Shown in pieces: positions 56,738 through 64,000 of a stretch of DNA of 64,000 bases (position 1 is its first letter; the number at the start of each line of letters is the position of its first letter). Under the pieces are notes generated by a model. That model was not told where the DNA came from. It did not search any database and was given only the letters and a program-made list of their open reading frames with translations. The stretch covers positions 1 through 64,000 of the forward strand of contig JAJXWB010000003.1 in NCBI GenBank assembly GCA_021781815.1, written 5' to 3'. Origin of the DNA: Pseudomonadota bacterium (lineage in GTDB: Bacteria > Pseudomonadota > Alphaproteobacteria > Rhizobiales > Beijerinckiaceae). The position numbers and the translations under genes were made by a program.

Positions 56738-56983
56738 TCAGGAATGCAACTGCTCGTATTTCTCCTGCAGTTGTTCCGGGCTCTCCTCCCAGTCGGGATT
56801 GACGACGATGCAATCGGCGGGGCAGACGAGCTTGCATTGCGGCTCATCTTCCGCGCCGACGCATTCCGTGCATTTCATCGGATCGATCTTGAAGATCGGA
56901 TCGCCCGCCGAGATTGCTTCGTTGGGGCAGACGGGCTTGCAGGCGTCGCAGGCCGTGCAGTCTTCATTGATCAGCAGCGCCAT
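56738..56983 (-). CDS. 2[4Fe-4S] ferredoxin, electron donor for benzoyl-CoA reductase
   Basis: An 81-residue ferredoxin. The first cluster motif is CTACDACKPVCP. The second is CTECVGAEDEPQCKLVCP, with eight residues between the second and third Cys, the Allochromatium-type pattern of ferredoxins from benzoyl-CoA reductase clusters. It follows bcrD by about 24 bases and is the last gene of the operon. It supplies low-potential electrons for ring reduction. Confidence 0.9.
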   Translation of the reverse strand: MALLINEDCTACDACKPVCPNEAISAGDPIFKIDPMKCTECVGAEDEPQCKLVCPADCIVVNPDWEESPEQLQEKYEQLHS

Positions 56984-57007
56984 GGTCTATCCTCTCGGTT
57001 TATGCGC

Positions 57008-57841
57008 TCAGGCCGCCTCGGCCATGCGCGTGAGTTTATCGTGACGGAACGCGCCCCAGAGCGCAGCGCCAATAGCGCCGGCGAAGATCGCATCCGGATG
57101 GGTCTCGATCGGTACGTTGACCTTCTCGCGCACCATAGCCTCTTTCATCGCCTCAACGAGACCGGCGTCGAGCGCCAGACCGCCGGTCATCTGGATAGCG
57201 CCATCCAGACCGCCGATCGTCTTCAGCAGCTTGGCGAGACGGTCCGCCATGGATTCATGTATGCCCTTGAGAATGTTCGGCGCCGTGATCCCGCGCGACA
57301 CCATGTTGATGACGTCTGTTTCCGCGAGCACCGCGCAGATGCCCGACACCTTTTCGGGATTGTCAGCCTGCTTGGACAGCGAGCCGATCTCGTCCTGGGC
57401 GATGCCAAGATATCGCGCAATATTCTCGAGGAACTGGCCGGAGCCTGATGCGCACTGGCTGGTCATCTTGTAGTTCAGAACCTTGCCGCGATCGTCCATG
57501 CGGATCGCGCGGCCGTGCAGCGCGCCGGTGTCGAGAGCCACGCGGGACTCCGGCCGCAGGTAGATGGCCCCGCGCGCATGCGTCGTCATCGAGTAGAAGT
57601 GCCCGGTGTGGAATTCCAGCGCCTCGCCCTCGCCCGTCGTCGCGCAATAAGCGATGTCGGCGCGCTTGAGTCCAGCGCTCGTGAGCACCTCATCGTACAT
57701 CAGCTCCGCCGTCTTCAACGGATCGCGTTGCCGCAGCCGGTCGACGCGCTTGGCGAGGCAGGTCTCCCTGTCGCCTTGCACATCGAAAACCGCAATCTTG
57801 ATGGCGCCTGTTCCGACATCTATTCCTGCTGTGATAGGCAT
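57008..57841 (-). CDS. bcrD: Benzoyl-CoA reductase subunit D (ATPase/activator half)
   Basis: A 277-residue ASKHA-fold ATPase subunit of ATP-dependent benzoyl-CoA reductase. It opens with GIDVGTGAIKIAVF (phosphate-binding loop). Cys residues in MTSQCASGSGQFLENIARYLG and SGICAVLAETDVI contribute the [4Fe-4S] cluster it shares with BcrA. Length agrees with BcrD of Thauera aromatica. It lies 12 bases after bcrA. ATP hydrolysis here drives electrons to the BcrBC module. Confidence 0.92.
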   Translation of the reverse strand: MPITAGIDVGTGAIKIAVFDVQGDRETCLAKRVDRLRQRDPLKTAELMYDEVLTSAGLKRADIAYCATTGEGEALEFHTGHFYSMTTHARGAIYLRPESRVALDTGALHGRAIRMDDRGKVLNYKMTSQCASGSGQFLENIARYLGIAQDEIGSLSKQADNPEKVSGICAVLAETDVINMVSRGITAPNILKGIHESMADRLAKLLKTIGGLDGAIQMTGGLALDAGLVEAMKEAMVREKVNVPIETHPDAIFAGAIGAALWGAFRHDKLTRMAEAA

Positions 57842-57853
57842 GTGTCTCTCTCC

Positions 57854-59167
57854 TCAGGAAACGACCGCACGACGCGCGAATTCGGATGCGCCAAGCGCGC
57901 CCGTGTAAATCGAGTCCGGATTGATGTTGATGGTCACGTCGCCGTAATTCTCCTTGAGGAGCTTGCGCAGTTCGCGCACGGCAGCTTCGTTCTTGGCGAC
58001 GCCGCCAGTGAAAGTGAATTCATCGGTCACGCCGCCGGATCGCGATATGATGGAAATCGCGCGAAGGATGATCGCGCGATGCAGACCCGCGAGAATGTCC
58101 TCGCGTTTCTCGCCGAGAGATAGGCGATCGCGCAGTTCGGCGCCGGCGAACACCGTACAGGTCGAGTTGATGCGCGCCGGCTTGTTGGACTGCATGGCCA
58201 GAGGTCCGAGTTCGTGCAGACCCATGTTCATCTCGTCCGCGATATAGCCGAGATAGCGACCGCAACCCGCCGCGCAGCGATCGTTCATCTGGAAGTTCTC
58301 CACGATGCCGTGCTCGTCGATCTGGATTCCCTTTGTGTCCTGACCACCGATGTCCAGAACCGTCCTGGTTTTCGGGTACATCATATGAGCGCCAAGGCCG
58401 TGGCACAGGATTTCAGAGCGGATATGCTCCTTGGAGAATGGCAGGGTCACGCGGCCGTAGCCCGTGCCGACCAGATATGTCTCCTCCAGTTCGATCCCGA
58501 GCGTGTTCTCGATCATCGTGGTGAGATCGCGCGTGCCGTCGGTGATGTGCGCGTCGTGTTCGATCACTCGCGCCATGGCGCGACGGAACTTGTCGCTGAG
58601 GTCGCCACTCGGCGGCCGGTTCTCGACCTCGATGATCGACTTGTCGTAGGCGTTCAGAAGGATCTCGTGCGGGACATTTGATTCCTTCGCGACTTCTTCC
58701 GCGTAGACGTGGAAACGGGAGCCGGCTATGTCGCGAAAGAAATCCGACTTGCGCTTGGCGCCCGGCGCATAGAGCTGCGGCGCCTCGGCCTTCAACCGAC
58801 TGAAGACTTCAAACAGCGCCTCGCGCATCTTGTCGGCGACGGCTGCGAACCGCGCGGTCTGCAACTGACCGATGCAGGTCTCCTCGAGATCGTCGAGCTG
58901 CTCGAGGAACTGCACGAGACGGAAGTTGCGTTCGAGTGCGCCAAGGAATTCCTGAGCGCGGAGATTGCTCGGATCGTCGGCGTGCAGCGCCCGACGAAAG
59001 AGCGTGAACCGCCCGTCGACACGCGCCTCCTCGCTGGCGACGCGCGCCGCCGTGCCATAGTTCGAGCGCGAATTTGTGATGCCGCGTCCGATGACATCCT
59101 GATTTTCGTCGAGCAGGACGGCCTTCGTCGTCGTCGAGCCCAGGTCGATTCCAATGAAAGTGCGCAT
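57854..59167 (-). CDS. bcrA: Benzoyl-CoA reductase subunit A (ATPase/activator half)
   Basis: A 437-residue ASKHA-fold ATPase subunit. It starts [30 protein letters not shown] and [21 protein letters not shown] (cluster ligands) match BcrA/HgdC-type activators, with the extra internal segment (about residues 50-200) that distinguishes BcrA from BcrD. Together with BcrD it couples two ATP to transfer of each electron pair. It is ten bases downstream of bcrB. Confidence 0.93.
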   Translation of the reverse strand: MRTFIGIDLGSTTTKAVLLDENQDVIGRGITNSRSNYGTAARVASEEARVDGRFTLFRRALHADDPSNLRAQEFLGALERNFRLVQFLEQLDDLEETCIGQLQTARFAAVADKMREALFEVFSRLKAEAPQLYAPGAKRKSDFFRDIAGSRFHVYAEEVAKESNVPHEILLNAYDKSIIEVENRPPSGDLSDKFRRAMARVIEHDAHITDGTRDLTTMIENTLGIELEETYLVGTGYGRVTLPFSKEHIRSEILCHGLGAHMMYPKTRTVLDIGGQDTKGIQIDEHGIVENFQMNDRCAAGCGRYLGYIADEMNMGLHELGPLAMQSNKPARINSTCTVFAGAELRDRLSLGEKREDILAGLHRAIILRAISIISRSGGVTDEFTFTGGVAKNEAAVRELRKLLKENYGDVTININPDSIYTGALGASEFARRAVVS

Positions 59168-59176
59168 GATCTCTCC

Positions 59177-60487
59177 TCAGGCCGCGCCGCGCAGGCCGCC
59201 GCGCTTCTGTTCGATCATCTGGAAATAGCTTTCCAGGCGGTTCTTGACGTTCGCCGCCGAGAAATAGCGGGGATCGACGAGGTCGGTCTCAATGAACGCG
59301 GCCGGCTTCCCCGTCCGCTTTTCGACCTCGCGCATCATCAGGAGCTGGCCAGCCGAGAAGCTGTTACAGCTCTTGATCGAATTGATCAGCAAGCCGTCCG
59401 CCTCATACTCGTTGACGTAATTTTCGAGCATGTCGACACGCATCGGCAGGTTCCGGTTCGTGTAGACGTTGAGGCAATATTCGGCGAGCGACTCGAGCGG
59501 CTTGTCGGGGTTGTGGCGAAAGCCGAAATCGTAGGTGCCGCCAACCTTGGTGTAACTCGACGCCACGACCACTGCGCCCTCGTCGTAGAACATCTTCCAG
59601 AACTGGCGGAAGTTCGTGTAGTTTGGCGGCCCCTCGACGACCAGGCGATAGCGCTCCTTGCCCATGTCGCCGTCCGGCGTCACCGGTCCCTTTCCCTCCC
59701 TGATACGTTGGTCGACCTCTTCGCGCAGGAAGCGGTAGTAGTCGATCGCCTCGTCGGTGCCGCGGAAGGCGCCGAAGATCGGGCCGATGTAATAGATCCC
59801 GCCGAAATAGGCGTCGATCGGCGACGGCTTGTGCTTCGCGCTCTGCAGAACCTTGACGAGATCGTCCTCGGCGACCGCGGATTTTTTCAAATATTCGCGC
59901 AGGCGGTCGATATCGAATTTGACGCCCGATACCTTCTCCAGTTTCGGAATCACGTCCTGCTTGAGCTGCTTGACCATGTAAGCGATCATGTCCGGCGTGA
60001 TCTTGCCGTCAGCCATGTAGGGCGTCTGGAACATGATCGTCTCGCAGCCGTATTCGCGGCGCAGCAGTTCGAACCACTTCATGAAGGTGAAGCAGCCGGT
60101 ATAGGACAACAGGAGCACATCCGGGTTTGGCAACTTGCGACCGTTCGGACCGATGTTGCCCCTCGCCATCATGCCTATGTCGGACTTCACGTAAGTGCAG
60201 ACGTCCTCGGAGTGGCCGAGTTTCTCGGCTTCCATCACGTAGCTGCCGCTCGTGCGGCGCAGGCCGTTCTGGATGGCGTTGACCTCCGGCAGATTGTTGA
60301 CCATGTCGAAGCACATGATCAGTTCGTTGAGGTTTCCAGGCACAAACGTCGCCGCGACCTTCTGCCCCGTCTCCGGCGCGTCCGACAGTCGATCGTAGTG
60401 CGCGGCCATCATTGCCTTCTGCTTCGCCATCGATGCGTCTTTGATGGCGTCCGCAGGCTTGGCCTTGGGTCGAGTGATGACTGTCAT
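59177..60487 (-). CDS. bcrB: Benzoyl-CoA reductase subunit B (substrate-reducing half)
   Basis: A 436-residue subunit of the 2-hydroxyacyl-CoA dehydratase/benzoyl-CoA reductase family. FDMVNNLPEVNAIQNGLRR, LLLSYTGCFTFMKWFELLRREYGC and LLINSIKSCNSFSAGQLLMMREVEKRTG carry conserved cluster-binding cysteines. With BcrC it binds benzoyl-CoA and performs the Birch-like two-electron reduction to cyclohexadienoyl-CoA. ATG 60487 overlaps the bcrC stop by four bases. Confidence 0.92.
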   Translation of the reverse strand: MTVITRPKAKPADAIKDASMAKQKAMMAAHYDRLSDAPETGQKVAATFVPGNLNELIMCFDMVNNLPEVNAIQNGLRRTSGSYVMEAEKLGHSEDVCTYVKSDIGMMARGNIGPNGRKLPNPDVLLLSYTGCFTFMKWFELLRREYGCETIMFQTPYMADGKITPDMIAYMVKQLKQDVIPKLEKVSGVKFDIDRLREYLKKSAVAEDDLVKVLQSAKHKPSPIDAYFGGIYYIGPIFGAFRGTDEAIDYYRFLREEVDQRIREGKGPVTPDGDMGKERYRLVVEGPPNYTNFRQFWKMFYDEGAVVVASSYTKVGGTYDFGFRHNPDKPLESLAEYCLNVYTNRNLPMRVDMLENYVNEYEADGLLINSIKSCNSFSAGQLLMMREVEKRTGKPAAFIETDLVDPRYFSAANVKNRLESYFQMIEQKRGGLRGAA

Positions 60488-61668
60488 GCTCCGCTCCACA
60501 GTTTGATCGAATCGGCGAAAGTGCCGGCTTGTTCGCGAATTGGCTGCATCTGTCCCGAGTTTTCCGCATATTTGAACGCGATCTGCGGGATACCGTGCTT
60601 CTTCAGAACGCTCTGCAGAATCGGACGCTCGAGCAGTCCTGGATCGCAGAAGCTGGTCATCGCAAAGATGACGCCTTCGGCTCGATTCTTGCGGACGCTG
60701 TCGACAAGGTAGAGACCCTTCTTGGCCTCGTCCGGCTCGTATTTCGGCGGCGTCGATTTCGAATCGTGCAGATAGGCGCTCGCGAGATTGGCGAGCGGAT
60801 CCCCCTCAAGCCTGACGTCGGAGTTCTCCCACCTCGTCACCAGGATGAAGTCGTCATCGACGATGTAGCAGCCGGAAAGCTCGATCGACTTGATGAGATT
60901 GAGCGGCGGCTGTTCGCAGAACATGCCGCAGATGACGACCCGCGAATTGTCTTTCATCGGCCGTGTCTGCTCACGGACCGAGTCGAGATACTCACGCAGG
61001 ATCCTGTTGTGGTCCTCAACCGGAATAACCATGCCGGCGCGCAGGAGGACGTAGAGTTCGGACGATGGAACATTCCACGGCTGATCGGAACGAAGCTGAT
61101 AGATTTCGCGGATGAGTCGCCGGTTCTCATTGAATACGGCGATCGAGGCGCGGATGGCGTCGTCTGTAATCGGCCTGCCCGTCATGCCCGACAGCCAGTC
61201 GCAAGTTTCCTTCAACTCGCTGCGATAGAACTCCCCGCCGAGATCATCGACAAAATTGTGCGGCAAGTCGATGTAACGCGATCCCTTGGTCGGGAACATG
61301 ATCTTCCACATGCCGCTGAGGTTGCGGATCACGTCGCAGATCGAGGGGAACATCATGCCGTCGACGAAGTCGAGCCGGCCAGTGACGCCGAGTTCGATGG
61401 TCGAACGTGGAATGCGGCAGATGTAGCTCTGATAATAGGCGTCGCCATGTATGACTTCGAGCTGGTCGCCGCCGCCAAAGATCCCGAGCGGCAAACCGCC
61501 CGCGGCGTGAACCAGTTCGCGCGGCGCGTAATAGGGGAGGAAACCGACGACGATGCGTCCCGGCTTTTCTTCCTTCCATTCGCGTGCGGCGGCGAAGCTG
61601 AGGTCCGTGAACAGATCCTCGCACTTCTTGACGATGTCGGCCGTCGTCGGTTTCGGCTTGTCGAGCAT
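60484..61668 (-). CDS. bcrC: Benzoyl-CoA reductase subunit C (substrate-reducing half)
   Basis: A 394-residue partner of BcrB. PGRIVVGFLPYYAPRELVHAAGGLPLGIFGGGD near residue 36 and QSYICRIPRSTIELG, with MFPSICDVIRNLSG, are typical of BcrC. I choose ATG 61668 because GGAAGG stands nine bases before it; ATG 61677 would be too close to that site. It overlaps the end of dch by a few bases either way or nearly so, in a tightly packed operon. Confidence 0.92.
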   Translation of the reverse strand: MLDKPKPTTADIVKKCEDLFTDLSFAAAREWKEEKPGRIVVGFLPYYAPRELVHAAGGLPLGIFGGGDQLEVIHGDAYYQSYICRIPRSTIELGVTGRLDFVDGMMFPSICDVIRNLSGMWKIMFPTKGSRYIDLPHNFVDDLGGEFYRSELKETCDWLSGMTGRPITDDAIRASIAVFNENRRLIREIYQLRSDQPWNVPSSELYVLLRAGMVIPVEDHNRILREYLDSVREQTRPMKDNSRVVICGMFCEQPPLNLIKSIELSGCYIVDDDFILVTRWENSDVRLEGDPLANLASAYLHDSKSTPPKYEPDEAKKGLYLVDSVRKNRAEGVIFAMTSFCDPGLLERPILQSVLKKHGIPQIAFKYAENSGQMQPIREQAGTFADSIKLWSGA

Positions 61669-61669
61669 G

Positions 61670-62437
61670 TCAGGCATCCTTCCAGCGCGCGGGGCGCTTT
61701 TCGATGAACGCGGTAAGTCCTTCGACCGCATCCGAGGTGGCCATAAGTTCGTCGAGATAGATCGTCTCGATCTTCCTGAGCTTGATCGAAACGCGTTCGA
61801 CCGTGTCCTGCCGCGCCGCACGAACCGCGTGGCGCAGGGATGTCGCGCTTTTCGGCGCAAGGTGCTTGTCGAAATATGCGAGCGCAGCCGCCTCCGGATC
61901 TGCAGCTGTCGCGGTAACCAGCCCGATGCGCGCAGCTTCGTCCGCGTCGACCGAACGACCTGACAAAAGAAGGTCTTCCGCCGCGGCAAGGGTAATCCGC
62001 TCCGGAAGAAGGCACGACGCCGCCGGCGCGAAAACGCCGATCTGGATTTCGGGCTGACCGAACCTGGCGTCCTCGCCGGCGAAGATCAGATGCGCCGCGC
62101 TGACCAGTTCGAGACCGCCGCCCAGGCATTGGCCGCGCACGACGGCGAGCACCGGAACCGGCGAGGCGAACAGTCTCAGAACCAGACGGTGGAAGCCCTC
62201 GAGCATGGCGGCGCACCGGCCGGGCAAATGCTCTTCGATCGAAGCTCCGAACGAAAAATGACCGCCGCTCGCATCGATCAGGATACCCCGCAGCGCGGCG
62301 GCGTCTCCATGCTGCTCCAGCGCCTGCTCCAGCGCGGCGCCCATCGCCGCGTCAAGAATGTTCGCCTTGGGTCGGTCCAGCCGCAGCCGCAGGAGACGGC
62401 CGTCGCGCTCGAACCATATTTTGACGGGCGCGCTCAT
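61670..62437 (-). CDS. dch: Cyclohexa-1,5-diene-1-carbonyl-CoA hydratase
   Basis: A 255-residue crotonase-family hydratase acting on the product of benzoyl-CoA reductase to give 6-hydroxycyclohex-1-ene-1-carbonyl-CoA. LRLDRPKANILDAAM, the oxyanion segment GGHFSFGASIEEHLPG, and RGQCLGGGLELVSAAHLIFAGEDARFGQPEIQIGVFAP are visible. The family Glu is in GQPEIQIG. ATG 62437 overlaps the oah stop by four bases. The longer upstream frame is antiparallel noise inside oah. Confidence 0.9.
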   Translation of the reverse strand: MSAPVKIWFERDGRLLRLRLDRPKANILDAAMGAALEQALEQHGDAAALRGILIDASGGHFSFGASIEEHLPGRCAAMLEGFHRLVLRLFASPVPVLAVVRGQCLGGGLELVSAAHLIFAGEDARFGQPEIQIGVFAPAASCLLPERITLAAAEDLLLSGRSVDADEAARIGLVTATAADPEAAALAYFDKHLAPKSATSLRHAVRAARQDTVERVSIKLRKIETIYLDELMATSDAVEGLTAFIEKRPARWKDA

Positions 62438-63534
62438 GCGTTTTTCGCCTTGGGGATCAGTTCCTCGATCATCCGTTCGGTCCAGCCCTCGCCTTTCGCC
62501 AGCCGCTGGCGCAGCGCGACGAAGTCGATCTCGCGGTCCTCCTTCGGGCCTTCGTTGAAGGCGCGGAAGCCCGTGCGCGCTTCCGCCATCATGTTGAGGG
62601 CGAGCCAGGCGCGGCTGTTTTCCTTGTTCATGTTCCAGGCGTTCAGCTTGGGCTTGCGCAATTCCTCGAAGCTCTTGGTGAGGCATTCCGGGAACGTGTT
62701 CATGAGTTTCGTGCACATGGCCTCGACCTTGATGTCGAGTTGCGACAGGTCGACCTCGCCGCGCGCCATCAGCGCCCTGCCCGCCTTCAGCGCCTCGCCG
62801 GTCAGCGGCTCGCCGTGAACGATGCGGCCGAATTCGTCGAGATAACGCTGCGTCTCGACGGTCGGGTTCGGCACGAACTTGCCGTCTACCTTGAGCGCGG
62901 GAACGATGTCGAGCGCCACGCCGAGGCGGTAGGCCTTGTGCGCCGACCACGGCTCGCACAGCGTGCCGGATTCCATGGCGCGCTCCGCGCCGACCATGAG
63001 CGGAAGGAAATCGGTTGCACCGCCGATCGCGGCGGAACCGTGCTTGGGGCCGGCCTGACCGAAGCGCGCCAAGTCCTGCGCGATCGTGAAGTCGCAGGCC
63101 ATGCCGATTTCCTGGCCGCCGCCGATGCGCATGCCATTTACGCGCGCGATCACCGGCTTGTCGCAGCCCAGGATCGACGACACCATGTCGTTGAACAGCC
63201 GCATGTACTGGCGGTATTCCTGCGGGTTTCCGGCGTAATATTCGGCATATTCCTTGGTGTTGCCGCCCGTGCAGAACGCCTTGTCGCCGACGCCGGTGAA
63301 CACGACCGCGACCACGTCGCGCGCATTCGACGCGGTTCGGAACGCACGGATCACGCCTTTCACCATGTCTGTCGTGTAGGAATTGTACTGGCTGGGGTTA
63401 TCGAGCCAGATCCAGGCATTGTAGAGACCCGGCACGATCTCGCCGTTGGCTCTCTTGGCGGGACGCTTTTCGTAGATGACGCCCGGCGCTTTCGAGTGCG
63501 GGACGATGTCGTGGTCGACAAGATGTGCGGTCAT
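62434..63534 (-). CDS. oah: 6-oxocyclohex-1-ene-1-carbonyl-CoA hydrolase
   Basis: A 366-residue crotonase-superfamily ring hydrolase. It adds two waters to 6-oxocyclohex-1-ene-carbonyl-CoA and opens the ring to 3-hydroxypimelyl-CoA. Features are WIWLDNPSQYNSYTTDMVKGVI, FTGVGDKAFCTGGNTKEYAEYYAGNPQEYRQYMRLFNDMV and RIGGGQEIGMACDFTIAQDLARFGQAGPKHGSA, all close to known Oah proteins. It lies 20 bases after had, between had and dch. Confidence 0.92.
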   Translation of the reverse strand: MTAHLVDHDIVPHSKAPGVIYEKRPAKRANGEIVPGLYNAWIWLDNPSQYNSYTTDMVKGVIRAFRTASNARDVVAVVFTGVGDKAFCTGGNTKEYAEYYAGNPQEYRQYMRLFNDMVSSILGCDKPVIARVNGMRIGGGQEIGMACDFTIAQDLARFGQAGPKHGSAAIGGATDFLPLMVGAERAMESGTLCEPWSAHKAYRLGVALDIVPALKVDGKFVPNPTVETQRYLDEFGRIVHGEPLTGEALKAGRALMARGEVDLSQLDIKVEAMCTKLMNTFPECLTKSFEELRKPKLNAWNMNKENSRAWLALNMMAEARTGFRAFNEGPKEDREIDFVALRQRLAKGEGWTERMIEELIPKAKNA

Positions 63535-63554
63535 GCGATGAATTCCTGTTGCTT

Positions 63555-64000
63555 TTAGGGAACGAGGATGGCGCGGCGTGCGATCTTGTGCGCGTGCACC
63601 TGGTCAAAGACGTCGTTGATGTCATCAAGCGGGTGTTGCTCGACGAAATCGACGAGGTTGATCTTGCCGTCGAGAACGAGGTCGAGGGCGGCCGGATAGA
63701 GTTCGGGCGGACACCCCCAGTTGCCGAGCGCCCGCGCGTCGAAGGCCATGAGGTTCGACAACCGAATCTCGACGCGATCCATCGTGAAGCCGACGATGCA
63801 AAGCGTTGCTCCATAATTGAGAAGGCTGAACGCCGTCATCTGGCCGGCCGCCGTGCCTGAGCATTCGAAAATCGTCCATTCGCTCACGGGCAGGTTCTGC
63901 GCCTTGCAGAAATCGTTGATCTTCGCCTTCAGCGTCTTGGCGTCGAAGTCGCGGGCGTTGAGCGCCAAGGCCGCGCCGTGCCTGGCGACCGCATCGAGCT
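63555..64000 (-). CDS. had: 6-hydroxycyclohex-1-ene-1-carbonyl-CoA dehydrogenase, C-terminal part (5' end outside window)
   Basis: The frame is open through the end of the window, so about 147 C-terminal residues are seen. They belong to a medium-chain zinc alcohol dehydrogenase ([70 protein letters not shown]). Had oxidises the hydroxyl group made by Dch, using NAD+. Its position before oah and dch matches the Thauera/Azoarcus/Magnetospirillum gene set. The catalytic domain start cannot be examined here. Confidence 0.88.
   Translation of the reverse strand, partial: LDAVARHGAALALNARDFDAKTLKAKINDFCKAQNLPVSEWTIFECSGTAAGQMTAFSLLNYGATLCIVGFTMDRVEIRLSNLMAFDARALGNWGCPPELYPAALDLVLDGKINLVDFVEQHPLDDINDVFDQVHAHKIARRAILVP

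Overview
The window is a 64 kb piece of a GC-rich bacterial chromosome, coding-dense on both strands. No gap between genes reaches 300 bases. Gene content points to an alphaproteobacterium of the Rhizobiales type, metabolically versatile and possibly phototrophic: assimilatory nitrate reduction, a MenA-type prenyltransferase, glycogen metabolism, NAD-linked formate dehydrogenase, aerobic and anaerobic aromatic degradation. The genus is an inference from gene content; there is no rRNA or other taxonomic marker, and I saw no tRNA, CRISPR array or prophage.

Layout. 1-3740 (+): the end of a nitrate assimilation operon (NasA C-terminus, nitrate/nitrite transporter, PP2C phosphatase/Ser-Thr kinase fusion). 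3752-7187: a MenA-like prenyltransferase, a TonB-family protein and an MFS transporter. 7415-12077 (+): a complete branched-chain-amino-acid-type ABC transporter whose two ATPases are fused into one protein. 12180-17537: a DUF2161 nuclease-fold protein, a small orphan, a zinc alcohol dehydrogenase, an LssY_C protein and a FadB/FadJ-type beta-oxidation enzyme. 17718-30819: glycogen genes, with glgA-glgB-malQ on the minus strand and glgP-glgX on the plus strand. A 2389-bp IS1-like element (22177-24565) sits between glgA and glgB; it has 22-bp perfect inverted repeats, an 8-bp target duplication, a nonsense-mutated transposase and a Fic-domain gene as cargo. 30816-36446 (-): a C4-dicarboxylate carrier, protocatechuate 4,5-cleavage genes ligJ-ligI-ligA-ligB, and an outer-membrane-like protein. 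36556-45542 (-): an SDR, then a LysR regulator followed by fdsG-B-A-D and an OFA-family transporter. 45720-56571: an SDR, a MarR regulator, and an aerobic aryl-CoA cluster (bifunctional aminobenzoyl/salicylyl-CoA monooxygenase-reductase, SDR, aryl-CoA ligase, Rid protein, LysR, periplasmic binding protein, acyl-CoA dehydrogenase). 56738-64000 (-): had(partial)-oah-dch-bcrC-bcrB-bcrA-bcrD-fdx, the ATP-dependent benzoyl-CoA reductase and the next three steps to an aliphatic CoA ester.

How it fits together. Aromatic acids enter by three routes: CoA activation and oxygenase/reductase attack (45-56 kb), reductive dearomatisation without oxygen (57-64 kb), and protocatechuate 4,5-extradiol cleavage (32-36 kb). 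The fadJ-type enzyme could take CoA esters onward by beta-oxidation, and formate dehydrogenase supplies NADH. The most unusual item is the mobile element carrying fic. It has replaced the last residues and stop codon of glgA and split the glgA-glgB-malQ transcription unit.
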